Origin: Lingula anatina
Taxonomy: Eukaryota; Brachiopoda; Lingulata; Lingulida; Lingulidae
Length of the DNA: 64,000 nt
Direction of reading: 5' to 3'
NCBI RefSeq assembly: GCF_001039355.2
Contig: NW_019775785.1
Coordinates: forward strand, 49,018-113,017
Shown in pieces: positions 39,278 to 50,762 of the stretch. The position numbers and the translations under genes are program-made. The notes below the pieces were generated by a model. That model had not been told where the DNA came from, did no database searches, and saw only the letters and a program-made list of their open reading frames with translations. The stretch's first letter is position 1; each line of letters begins with the position of its first letter.

Positions 39278-40826
39278 GCTACGTTTCATTATCCGACGGC
39301 TAGCCCATCCTTCTACATGGGCGGTGTAAAATATAATGTCAAGGAACTGATAAAGCGACCCTCAACTTAAGACCGAAGCTGTGGACGGTGCAGATGTGTG
39401 GTGGAAATTGGAAAATTGATTCCATTACTATATTGAAATAGCAAAAAATGACCTGTTTTAATCAAAGTTAGTGATTACAATTAAAAGGATCATGTGAGAG
39501 AGATATGCCAGCTTTTAAACTTAATCTTAAATGGCTGCATCAAAACATCAGAAACTGAGATCACGCACAGTGCCTTATTTAATTGGGTTTGGAACGATTA
39601 CAATTTTGGTCAAGAAATATTTTGAATGAGCTGGAACTCAAGATAATCTACTAACCTAGGAATATGCAACGACGGGGGGAGCTAACTTTAACCAAATTGT
39701 TTATCTTCTTCCGTTTCTCAATCTTTGATTCTAAAAACAACTCGAGCTCGAAAAAAGTATTGGAACATTGAAAACCCAGTAAAAACAGAGTTGAAACCTG
39801 GTGCACTATGAATTGTGTTTCGTATGTAATTTTTATTGCTCACATTGTTTTTCGCAAAAGACACCGGAATCTGTTAAAAACGTGACAAATAGATGTTACT
39901 TTTCTGCATGTAAATAAATCATGTTGAATTATATATGGGCTACAATATGATTAGATATTTTTTAAAGAAAAAAATTTAAAATTCAACTGAAAATACGATA
40001 TTTTCCCGTTTATATTTCATTTTATCTAGTTAAACTTAAAGTGCCATGACGTTAGCATGTTCCATAAAAACAACTACTTCATTTAATTAAAATTCAAAGG
40101 TAGGACAATACTTTTTTGAAATGCGGTCAACGTGGTCTGTTTGATCACTCAACTCATCTGGATGTGATGGTGAATTTTTCAGAGCTTGTTAAAATACATA
40201 CAGTAACAGTTCAAACGGGGCCTTAATGTTTTTTGATATCTCATTTTGAAGACATGGAAGCTAAAAGACAGATTTTTTTTTTAATTAAAAAAATAATTAC
40301 CTGTTTCTGTCAATTCTCAAAGAATGTGACTTGTCACTTTTAAATATTGATGCACCGCTTTGCAGTCCTATAACCCCACAATACTGTTTAAATTGTTTTG
40401 ACAGGTCTCTCGATGAGTGAGAAAAATTGTAAGACCGAAGAAGACATTTCACCCCTCAGCCCCACCGCAGCAACACAAATATTTGTAAAATAAACAAAAA
40501 CTAGAAAAGCACTCCGAGAGCGCAGACCTCCGCCAAGGAATCGATTTTTGATTAATATTGATTATTGATTGATTACTGATCCGGAGCACCACCAAAAAGT
40601 AATCACTTCTAAGTTAACCCATTTCCCACCTACCCTGAAAATTTCATCAAAATCGGTCCATAACTTTTTGAGTTATGTTGATGACAAACAAACAGACAGA
40701 CAGACAAACAGGGGTGAAAACATAACCTCCTTGGCGAAGGTAATTAAGAAAATCTTCTGTTGCGTCTTTAAGAAAACTGAGAAGCTGTTGTTTTGAATGC
40801 AAAGCCTAAAGTCTATGTGATCGTAT
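39278..40826. other. Intergenic region between astacin genes 2 and 3
   Basis: No gene seen. Up to about 39976 it is part of the repeated block; then unique AT-rich sequence and one dispersed repeat at 40505-40745. Confidence 0.5.
40505..40745. mobile_element. Dispersed inverted-ended repeat (CTCCGCCAAGG ... CCTTGGCGAAGG)
   Basis: The 5' part has CCTCCGCCAAGG and the 3' end CCTTGGCGAAGG, near reverse complements. Between them are TTTCATCAAAATCGGTCC, TTTTTGAGTTAT and a CAGACAGACAGACA run. I recognise this arrangement as an interspersed repeat common in aquatic animal genomes, but cannot assign a family. No coding capacity. Confidence 0.6.
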
Positions 40827-40832
40827 TTTATT
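40827..40832 (-). terminator. Polyadenylation signal of astacin gene 3
   Basis: AATAAA on the minus strand about 100 bases beyond the stop codon at 40932-40934. Confidence 0.5.
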
Positions 40833-40931
40833 ATAAGATTTCATGTGGACAAAGTGCTTTACACGGTCGAGTTTATAAAGTGTCCTCTGAATTGCATAGC
40901 GTGAAATTTTCTAACAGACTTATTGCTGCTG

Positions 40932-42111
40932 TTAACATCGGCCACGGCTGATCTTGACGTTGTCGATGGCAATGTCACTCCTGACGCCACTTCCTCTTTC
41001 ACCCGCAAAAAAGAACTAAAAGAAAGACGTGTTTTGATGAAGACAACCTTTAAATCTAAATAATATCAACAATAAACAATAAACAATAGTAGTTTATAAT
41101 TAAATTGTGATAAGGGTCCGATGTGAAACAAAGACAACACATCTAAATAGTATGCCCTGGAGAGTTCTATATTTCTGAGGCAACGCTGCTACAGCGTAAT
41201 ATTAGCAACAGAATCTGACAAAACGACGTCATTAAATTCTTCCACAAATTGCTTCTGTTTTTCCATTTTAACATCTAAACACCCGCAAAACTTACTTGAA
41301 GGGACGATCCAGAATAAGAAATAGTGGTAGTAAGGCGCATATTTCTCCAGGAGTTGCCTTTTTCTCCTTTCAGTGTGTACATGGTCTTGAAAGAGGAGCC
41401 GAGCTTGGTACCTATCATCAAGTTCCCCATGGTGTTCCCGTACATGTGGTAGGACACGGTCACACAGTATTGTTGGGAACCGCCGGGGTGAGATATACGT
41501 GGAGAGAGAAGCCTGGCCACAGCACCCGCCGATTTCCCACTCGCTTCTACGTACATGTATTTACCTAGAGGTAAAGAAGATGATATAAAGAAAACTGTTT
41601 GTAATTTATAAGTGAAAACGTTACTGAATACAGTGGACAATGGGAATCTTGATGTCATGTTCACCTCGTTTTCTACAAAGAGTGACAACTCAAGCCAGTG
41701 TGCTATGATCATGATCAGTTCGACAATCTTTCTCTCCTGCATAACCTCCATAACTTATAGGGCATGAGTTTATACCTTAGGAACTACATGGAAAAGGAAG
41801 TAGGTTCTTTCTCTTTAAATTCATGCCAAAAGTATATGAAAACTACACGCTTTCTAGTAAAACCACGAAGAAACGTCTCCCATATCCAACTCGAATTACG
41901 ACAATCAATTCTGATTACAGAACCATTGCTTAAGGACCATACCGCTGCCGCCATATCCAGAACTAGGTCCGGTATCTGCTGAGCTGGTGGCCCCGGATTT
42001 TAGAGTCCAGTTTATATCGTCCGAGCTGTCTTGGGTCCAGCCGCAGAGGCTGCCGCTGTCGAAGTTACAGAAAGACAGGTAGGTTCCTACAGGGAGAATA
42101 TGAAATTATAA

Positions 42112-42150
<39 letters not shown>

Positions 42151-45100
42151 CATGCTTAGAAGTGGACGAAAAATAGGAAAGTAAGAAAATCAATTGAGTC
42201 TTGCTTAGATGGGCATTAACCTTTTCCCCGACTGTTCATAGGAGTAACAAATAATACATTTATAAAAAGTTTTTTTAAATTGCATATTTACCAGGTTGTT
42301 GGGTTACAGGTTTTTGAGTCACTGGCTTGCTGGTGGTCGCTGTGTTCGTGCTCCCTTAATGAAAGCACGCTATAGTGAATAAACATTTTCGGCTTGAAAG
42401 CATCATTTTCTAACCATTTTCATATCATAACATGGTTAATCTAAATAATTTCCAACCGAAAATAATTATATTTTCACTTTTAAATTTTGCACGTACAATT
42501 TTTTAAAAGGGTGAAGATATTACGATGACAAAAACATATTTATAATTTACTGGGAGATACGACATTACGCCCTCTTCTACTGTGAATTTTTTAAAAATTA
42601 TATTTATGAAATATACCAATGAATCGGAGTGCAATTCTCACCACTTCCGCCGCAATTATAAAATTGCCTTATCTCACTAATATCAGATGTGCTGAGAGCG
42701 ACGCGTTGCCCAATGGTCGCACCATCGCGTTTAGGGGTGATGGTGGGCTTGGTCCTGTCTGCAGCAAAGCCATACCTCCCGTAGTGCATTATAGAACCGT
42801 AGTCGTAGTTGGTTAGGTGTTGGATGTAGCCGAGTTCGTACTTTTTGAAGTTAGAGCTTTTACCTGTGAAAATGTAGGTAAAAGGGTAAAACAGAATGAA
42901 AGATTAACAGCGTGTCATCAGAATGAAAACATGCATAAACACAACCCCACGCAAGCACACGCTTGCAAACGCACAACCAAATGCCATACATTCTGGATAT
43001 TGAAACGAGAGCAAAAAACTCTTCGGCCTTAATTTTATTTAAAAAACCATAAAATATCAGAAAATGTAGTCTGTTGTCCTAACAGTACTTGGTTTTTAAC
43101 AACCGTTCACAATATGTGGTATCTGAATTGCCCCCACTACTGACCACCTACCATCCTTTATGTTATCCCAATGAATGGTGACGTAGTTGTCTCTGTCAGC
43201 GCGGCTCTGCTCGTGGTGGAAGCCGAGAGTGTGTAGAAGCTCGTGCATGATGACACCTTTGTTCATGCATCCTCTAGCCAGGGACAGATCCTGAGATCCA
43301 CCTCTGCTTTTTTTGCCAACCCCAGAGTAACAGCTATAATGTTATCAGCAATGTTTTAACCGCTGCCCAGTTGTATATTGGGCATAGGCCAGAGAAATGA
43401 GGCCAGCATCTTTCGAAAATCATTATTTACAGAATTACAAATTTACAATGTATTACAGAATAACACTTCTCGTTCATAGGAAGAGATGACGATAGCATTG
43501 ACATTTCCCTTATCAATCCAACAAGTAGGCCTAAATCTTCCTTTTGTGTTTGAAAAAGTTTACCAACATCGCTGTTCAAGTATAAAAATGACTTAACCTC
43601 ACCCAGTTAAAGGTTTTATTGAGATATAGTCTGGCTGTGAGGATCGGGCGACAAAACGAACGCAATTGGTTGAACCAACTTTAGTCTTCTCCTCTATTTC
43701 TCTCATAGCGTCGGTGATGAAGGACTTTTGCGATGAGGCTGAACGAAAACGAATAAATATAAAGGAAACTTATCAAAATGAAATGGTCGTGGGCGACATT
43801 AATGCGAGTACTGGATTTTATTTGACTCAAAATAAAATATGTACTTATTGCACTGTGAGAAAGGGTATGTGTTTCTGAAGGGGATTTAAGGGCCAAGGTC
43901 TAGCAAAAGGCCTTAACATGCTTATCAGTGTTGTAGCCGAACCAGCACCATGAAGGGAAAGAAAGCTCTACATAAATAGGCCTAAGTTTATTTAAAGAGA
44001 CGAATGCAATATTATATTACATGTGAATAACATATGATAATGAGTCTAGTGGCTTGGAAAATTAAATTTAATACTTACTGTACGAAGCTGCTGATGACGT
44101 AAGGTACCTGACCGTTGGGCCACCTCTTACCGCTAGCTGCAAGGGCATTACGATGCTGAATATTTAGAAAAAGACGCAAAAATGATCAAACCTTGGCTAA
44201 AGGATTTTCAATGGATTTTTAGAGGGCGGACACAAACATTTTTTGTGTCCGAGTCAAGAGTAGTCGTGGTATTATATCCTGTGCTTATTTTATGGAATCC
44301 AAAGCCATTAATATTTATATATAGTTTATTAAGAAAAAAAAAGAAAGAAATTGCACGTGACGTTGTTTTACCGAGACATATTCTCATTTGCGTTGTTTGA
44401 CGGTTTGAAGAATCCAATGAGATTTACCTTAAAAAAGTCAGGTTCTATATCCATGTCACCCTCAAATTTCCCTAAAAAATGCATGCAATAAGTTGAAAGT
44501 ATGCGAAAAAATAGAACATAAAAGGCAGAAATAAAGAAAAACAATAAAGAATAACACGAAAGTCACGACAAACAGTTAAAAACTTTAAGAGGTAAAGGCT
44601 GAAAACCAAAATGCAGAAATAAAGAATGGCCAGCCAAGACATACGAACAATAATACACATTGAGAGGAAAAGGCTGAAATTGTTCTCACTACGAAGTTCT
44701 GTCATACCGCTATACTCAAAGATAACAAAACGGAAGTGATTATATGATGAAAAGGCAAACTCATTTCGTTTCAATTTTCAATTTATAACATCAGTGACAA
44801 TCAGCTAAAAATATACCCCGACAAATATTGCTATATATATATATATATGCTTGAAAGATGAAGTCGAAGTGTCTGTGGCGGCGAAACACCTGTCTTTTCT
44901 AAAAATATGCATTATATCTGCTGATAACCTTTCGTTGCTCTACTCACCACCAGCCTCCTCTGGGGAAATCTCATACTCAGGGAGGTCGTCTGCCCATGAT
45001 TCTAAAACAGAGAGTTACTTCTTAAAGTTAAGGATGGTATTGTTCTTGTTTATTACCAAGTAAAATTACAACTATCGAAAATAAAGTCTATGAGTGCATT

Positions 45101-46052
45101 CCCAGAGATTTAGATAGATCCCCACAGGGATAGATCGATCTAAAATCTGTGGGAATGGGGTCATAGAATAGACCCCATTCCCACAGATTTTAGATTGATC
45201 TATCCCTGTGGGGAGTCTCACTAGATTACTGTCAGCTTAGCCGGCTTAAGCGTCTGTCCTGACTACTAAAAGCTGTAAGGGGGTAATTAACTGTCGTGCG
45301 CGCTCGACTGACTGCAATTTAGCGTGAACCCCCAGGGAGTTAGGTCGATCCGGATGGATCGATCTAAATCTCTGGGAATGCACTCTATGTTTTAAGGATG
45401 TAAAGTTAACAAAGCTCGATGATGTGAACTTATTTGACGGAAAAGAATGATTTGCTACTTCACCAGAAAGGAAAATCAGAGTCAGCAAGAAGATAGAAAG
45501 GAAAAAGATGACAAAAAATTAACGATGTGGGTTTTCACCTGCTTCCTCGGGAATGGGGACGGCCTGCAAGAAATAATTGAAAAAGAGGTTATCGGCATAG
45601 GGGCCTACTATTGGCACGTTATTCACACGTTATGCATAATGGAAAATGCCACCTTTGTCCTATGCTTTCAGGCAAAATACTTAATCATAACTCGAATTAC
45701 GATTTCTTTTCAATGCCGATCGTTCCAATTAATATCCATCACCAACTTTACCATACTTTAGGCCTCTTTATCTTGTTGCTCAGGGCTCATTTTCTAGCTC
45801 ATGGAGGGTTTTAAAAGCTGTGAATTGATCAATCTCAAAACTCTCTTTATTGTGAAAAATAAATGCTATTTTGCTATAAAGAATCTGACATAAGACATAT
45901 ACGTTTTACATAATTTAATTGTGTATAGATAATGCAGAAAATGCACATAACAAAATAATATACCTTACAGCAAAACTTTTCATTGAAAGAAATCAACTTA
46001 CAGTAACATGCGACGCTATGCAAAGCGCCAACGCTACGGACAATGCTTTCAT
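40932..46052 (-). CDS. Secreted astacin metalloprotease with MAM domain, gene 3 (apparent frameshift)
   Basis: Exons on the minus strand: 46052-46002, 45563-45539, 45001-44948, 44471-44428, 44155-44079, 43738-43603, 43333-43152, 42863-42642, 42354-42292, 42086-41943, 41564-41296, 41015-40932. Signal peptide, FEGD propeptide switch, zinc site HELLHTLGFHHE, Met-turn SIMHY, Thr/Pro/Gln linker ([11 protein letters not shown]), MAM domain and SDIAIDN end are all readable. The lengths sum to 1351 bases, one too many. Exon 5 is 77 bases and ends in phase 2, but exon 6 needs phase 1; continuing in phase 2 reaches a stop within exon 6. Compared with gene 4 there is one extra base just before the donor (TTCGTACA versus TGGTACA). 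It could be a recent pseudogene, a sequence error, or use of a splice site I cannot see. All other exons are intact. Confidence 0.8.
42113..42148. repeat. (TG)n microsatellite
   Basis: TG dinucleotide run in the intron between MAM exon 1 and the linker exon of astacin gene 3; absent at the matching place in gene 4. Confidence 0.9.
45092..45385. mobile_element. Nested palindromic MITE-like element
   Basis: 294 bases in an intron of astacin gene 3. Outer terminal inverted repeats (GAGTGCATTCCCAGAGATTT at 45092, its reverse complement ending at 45385) match exactly for at least 24 bases. Both ends are flanked by TAT (45089-45091 and 45386-45388), a likely target duplication. Inside, 45120-45162 and 45171-45213 form a 43-bp inverted repeat with one mismatch around an 8-base loop. 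The paralogous intron in gene 4 (near 60930) lacks it. No coding capacity, so non-autonomous. Confidence 0.85.
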
Positions 46053-47270
46053 CTTGCTCGTCGCCTGAACTGACCACCGAAATTCCAACGCGCCCTAATA
46101 AACGACTGGCTCAAAATGTCCCGCGGTCGTGGTCCTGGATAAACGGTTAGCGGAGCTTAGGATAAAGAATATCACGATTCCGGGGGCGGTGGGAAGCCGA
46201 TGAGATCGCTCCACGTGTAGATAATTTCACATTTCATTGTATGGTATAGACTGTATTTGTGGCAGACTTCAAATTGAGTTAAATGTTTACCTGAAATTGA
46301 ATTCATTTTAATGAACTTTATTTGCTGCCAAAATATAATTATGAAGACCAAATCATTTAAAATAAATAAAAAAAATGAAATAATTAAACATCAAGTTTTA
46401 CAGAGCATTTATAGTCTGAAGTCAATACTTTGCTTAAAAATAGGATGATATTGAAAATGAAATAGACTCCACTACTGGATCCTACGTTTTGAAATGTAGG
46501 TCACACGACCTTATCACAAGGTCTTTCTCAGGTGAACTGATGCAGAGTTGTGATACGGATGAGAACTCAACATTACCTCAGTTATAGTTGTGGACTATTC
46601 GTTTAAATTGGGTTATTGGGCACACACACACAGACGCACACACATAAATAAAACGGCGAATGTTTTACGCCGTCGGTTGGACACAACATGACATTCTAAT
46701 ACATGCATGTGGCAACAAATTCATCCTGGAGTAAGGTGAAGTGAGATTTTGGTCTCACACTAAATTCTAACAGATCATATGTTAAATACGTCCCGTTTTC
46801 AGTAGTGATATAATGGTCCAGAGTTTCAGAAGTCCCTGGAAACTCGTCTTTCTGAAAATGGCAGTCATGGTATTATAGTTCAGCTTTAGGTGACCTTTGA
46901 AACTCAGGGTGATCAATAAAGGCACCTGTATTTATGAAGGTAGGCTTTGTATCTTTATTTGAGAAGCTTGTACGTCACTGCACCATTGAAGCTATTCAAC
47001 AGGGGGACATGATTGATCCATGGGGAATCATTTGACATCCACATTTCCATTCCACCCATCATAGCACATTTAAATTTCATGACCAGTATCAACCGTATAC
47101 ATAGAATAATCTGAGACAAGAGAACTGGAGAAATTATAACGCAGATAAAAGGTCACTTATGCGGGCAAAAAAAGAGAAAATGGAGGTGGACTTTGCATTA
47201 CCTAAAGAGATTAGGTTGGTCTAACAACCTGTTCTAAAAGTGTAGGCTCCCCTACGTTTGAGAACTTAAT

Positions 47271-47455
47271 AGTCATTGAGGCACGTCTATTCATCTTTGA
47301 ATTAATTATTTAAGTATAATTAATGTTTTAAGATATTTCGTATACAGTGAGTGCACAGATCTACGGGTAACTAGCATTCCAGCGTGTCTCAAGGCATATA
47401 TTCACTTACTTTCGTCCGCCTGGTTAGGAACTTGCGAAGATAACACAGAAGAAAA
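47271..47455 (+). repeat. 185-bp direct repeat, left copy
   Basis: Starts TAGTCATTGAGGCACGTC and is repeated at 49773-49957 with few differences. The right copy begins immediately after the N at 49772. Confidence 0.85.
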
Positions 47456-47810
47456 GATACAGGGTTACCACTAAATATGGAATATTCTTTTTTGGCGAGT
47501 AAATTTTCTACAAAATATTTAATTTCTCTCTAACTACTTTAAATCCAAAGCTGAGGTGTCACTCCATGCGTAGCCAGGTGTGTTACCTCATTACCACACA
47601 ACTCTCGAAACAATTGATGCATGCAGTTGCATGTTCTGTGGTCAGAAATGTGAGGGGTGGTCTTTTCGGCAATTTCTGCCATTGTATAAAAACCCATGGG
47701 TTTGGTCAATCTTTGAGGTGTGTTTAGAGAAGCAACAAAGGGATCGCTCTGAAACTTGACAGGTACCTTAATGAAGATATGGTTCGACAGCTAAGCAACG
47801 CAGCTTACTA

Positions 47811-47811
47811 N
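47811..47811. other. Single N
   Basis: Directly before the first tandem unit, so the left border of that repeat may be a contig join. Confidence 0.8.
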
Positions 47812-47814
47812 ATT

Positions 47815-49260
47815 CAATAATAAAGGAATTAGAATGTGGAATATGTTTTGATGCGCCGGAATAGCATACAGCCTTTACTTGCTACCTACAGTATTTATTT
47901 TAGATGAAACCTTTTAATTATGTTGTAAAATCCCGAAATCCAAAATGGTGGCCAAAATATAAGTCTGCTGTCCCAACTGGAAAGATGCCAGATTTATCAT
48001 CAAAGTGTCATTCTTTATTACTTTTAATAAACTGAATTCGAGCTTAGGACTTTTTAAAACAATTTGCATTAATTCTGATTACATTAAGACTTTCAAAATT
48101 CAAAATGACCGCCAATATGCTTATACACACTGGCTAAAATTGATATAATATATTCTTCCAACAGAATATTAATTTTAATTATCTCCCACCAACTTAGCCC
48201 CATTAGTGATTTCTGTTTACTATTATTTTCTGGTAGGTTAGGCCCTTAGCTTTTATTTTTTGCTTGTTTGCCATTAACCTGGTGGTGGGTGTGAGTAACA
48301 GAGCTGTTGCCATGGTAATGTCTGGGGTTGAAAATTGATATTTTTGAGACCAAAATAAAAATCAAATATTCCAAATGCATTTAAAATCATGGAATTCACA
48401 ATTATACCAGATGTGTAAATTAAGAAGTGTGCTATACTTCACAATCATCAAAATGTCCCAAGATGGCAGCAAATTCAAGATGGCTGCCAATAATTGCTCG
48501 TTTTTTTATAATTTTGGGAATTTTTTTATATTTTAGTTTTTATTTAATTATTAAGAAATTGCAATGTGGCATGTGTTTTGATGTTCCATAATGGTAAAAA
48601 GCCTCTGCTGTCTGCTTAAAGTGCTTGTTGAAGATGTAACCTTTTAATTTTGACGTAAAATCCTGAAATCCAAGGTGGCTGCCACAAAACATGTCTTTTA
48701 CATACGGCTGTCCTAACTGGAAAGATGCCACATTAATAATCCCAAATTACATTCTTTATTACTTTTAGGTGTACTGAATATGGACCTAGGACCCTTTTCT
48801 TTAAATTGTGTTAATTCAGATTGCATTATGACTTTCGAAATTCAAAATGGCCGCCAATTTGCTTACACATAAAATGATATAATACATTATTCCAATACAA
48901 AATAAAATTTAATAAACTCAAGCTAGCTCAGCCCTGTTAGCAAATTTTTATTTACTATGATTTTCTGATAGCTTGGGCCCTCAGTTCAAATATTCTGCTT
49001 GTTTGCCATGTAATAGGTGAAAGGTGTGACCGATACAGCTGTTGCCATAGTAACACAGGGGTTTTAAAATTATAATTTATGAGACCTTTAAATTGCCATG
49101 TATTTTAAATATATGAACTCGCTGTATTGTAAACTTTTAAAAAAAAATTAGACTTGGACCTCAGTTATAAACAAAATTATTTGAAAAAATTATCGTAGTT
49201 AAATTGCCAAAATGGCAGCCAATCCAAGATGACGATAGATTTATGTTAATTTTCTTCTTA
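47815..49260 (+). repeat. Two tandem ~725-bp units with YY1-like motifs
   Basis: Unit 1 is about 47815-48540, unit 2 about 48541-49260. Shared landmarks: CCTTTTAATT..G.TGTAAAATCC, AACTGGAAAGATGCCA, TTCTTTATTACTTTTA, CTTGTTTGCCAT and ACAG.GCTGTTGCCATGGTAA-type sequence. Identity is roughly three quarters by eye. Motifs of the form CAA.ATGGC.GCC occur repeatedly. No coding capacity; family unknown. Confidence 0.75.
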
Positions 49261-49771
49261 TTACTGAAAGTAGCTTTTTGTAAACTTTGAAAGCAGCATT
49301 GGAATTGAAAAATGTTAGGTTTTTGGATATGCTGATATGAACAGAATTAATTTTTCAAATTGTTATAAAAAATTTAATTTTTATAACATTTTACTTAAAA
49401 TATAATTGTATAGAAATGCAAAATCGCCATCTATATTTGCAAACTAGTTGCCTTTCACTCAAAATCAGACTATTTTGTGTCATGCAACTTGCCCAATAGA
49501 TGGTAAGAGACCATCAAATAATTTCAGCCATCTACCGCACGATAATTTAAATACTTGTAGACCATATTGAGTTATTACAAATGTTCACGATCTTGGCTTC
49601 ATATTATTCAAATTCAATACATCAAAAGGTAACAACAAATACAAAAGAATAAAAGAATAAATACAGATAGAAAGAAGGCAATTTCGGAGAACAATATTCA
49701 ATATTAGAAGTTTAATAGGACAGCAATATATACCAAAGTAAATCACCCAGGATTAGTTGGGGTCATTTTGG

Positions 49772-49772
49772 N
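49772..49772. other. Single N at the start of the 185-bp repeat
   Basis: The sequence after it restarts at the equivalent of 47271, indicating overlapping contig ends that were not merged. Confidence 0.85.
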
Positions 49773-49957
49773 TAGTCATTGAGGCACGTCTATTCATCGT
49801 TGAATTAATTATTTAAGTATAATAAATGTTTAAAGATATTTCGTATACAGTGAGTGCACAGATCTACGGGTAACTAGCATTCCAGCGTGTCTCAAGGCAT
49901 ATTTTCACTTACTTTCGTCCGCCTGGTTAGGAACTTGCGAAGATAACACAGAAGAAA
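49773..49957 (+). repeat. 185-bp direct repeat, right copy
   Basis: Matches 47271-47455 and then continues into GATATATTG.TTCAAGTTGTTT, the same continuation as in copy 2 at about 62605. So this right copy is the one with the ancestral downstream flank. Confidence 0.85.
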
Positions 49958-50459
49958 GGATATATTGTTTCAAGTTGTTTATATCCATTTACTGACAGTT
50001 GGCCAGGTAGACCAATCAAGATTGTTGCAGTTTGGTTCACAGTTGCTTTGTCATCCTGCGAAATCATTTTCATGTTTTATACTTAGAAGTATAAAGAACC
50101 CGACCAGGACGAGGGTAGACGAAGATCACTAAAGCTGCTTCTATCCGGACGAGTAAAGGACGCATTTTAAAAGTGTTTGGGAGAAAAAGAAGCCGACAAA
50201 GAGCATTTTGTTCAGATGAAAATGAACGAAACAGTTGTATGATTTACTGAAGTGGACACACGGGTACGGGAACGGCTGACATCAGAATTTCAACGAAGTT
50301 CATATTGATGCAAAGCGCAAATCTATACTGGATAATCTTCGTTGCAATCCATCTCAGCGAGTCAACCTTTGCTTATTCATTTAATATCTCCTTTGCTTTT
50401 ATTTACCCAACATTATAGTTCATTCATTCATTCAATAACTTTTTAATAAGCCAGAGAGA

Positions 50460-50762
50460 ATGCACTTTTCAGATAATCAGCAAGTTGTAGAAAGTTCGTG
50501 GATAAAGAACATATTTGCAGTTTTTTTCTTTATATGCGTAGTGGTAGTGTTGAATTTCATACTGACTGATTACCTGACAGAAAAAAAATCTAGCATCGAG
50601 GCCCTTATGACTTTGCCAAACAGTACATTGACAGCAGGAAACAGGAGCAGTTTATTACTGAGGATGGAATTAGAGAAAATGAAGCGTGAAACAAGGCAAT
50701 CCTGGCATGATCAGAACAGAACAAATGCTAGAAATACAACTAAAAGTGTAGGCAGCTTCTAA
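50460..50762 (+). CDS. Small putative type II membrane glycoprotein, copy 1 (unrecognised)
   Basis: Uninterrupted 100-codon ORF of unknown function. Residues 1-16 are a short N-terminal tail. About 17-38 form one strongly hydrophobic segment (IFAVFFFICVVVVLNFIL). After it comes a polar, charged stem with four N-glycosylation sequons (N54-S-T, N61-R-S, N86-R-T, N92-T-T) and a likely helix (LRMELEKMKRETRQ). Sequons only C-terminal to the membrane segment suggest a type II topology. A paralogue with 9 substitutions lies at 63092. The shape resembles the anchor-plus-stem of Golgi glycosyl- or sulfotransferases, but no catalytic part follows and no conserved splice donor precedes the stop. It sits divergently 4.4 kb upstream of astacin gene 3. 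It could also be a first coding exon or a decaying fragment. Confidence 0.6.
   Translation: MHFSDNQQVVESSWIKNIFAVFFFICVVVVLNFILTDYLTEKKSSIEALMTLPNSTLTAGNRSSLLLRMELEKMKRETRQSWHDQNRTNARNTTKSVGSF

Larger units (their letters stand above)
46053..50459. other. Intergenic region between astacin gene 3 and the small membrane-protein gene
   Basis: Shared promoter side of two divergent genes. The proximal 46053-47455 and distal 49773-50459 stretches match the 61621-63091 region of copy 2. The AGCCAGTCGTTTATTA motif about 60 bases upstream of astacin genes 3 and 4 (minus strand) may be a TATA variant. The middle ~2.3 kb is an extra insert with tandem units. Two Ns lie at 47811 and 49772. Confidence 0.5.

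Noticed and set aside
44208-44774. Minus-strand ORFs in the introns of astacin gene 3
   Set aside because: Intronic, AT-rich, not preserved in gene 4.
45447-45761. 104-codon plus-strand ORF over astacin 3 exon 2
   Set aside because: Antisense to a supported protease exon and intron, no conservation as protein in the paralogous region.
50460-50762. Small membrane-protein gene as a retrocopy
   Set aside because: No poly-A tail or target duplication, and it shares its flanks with the other copy as part of the larger duplication.
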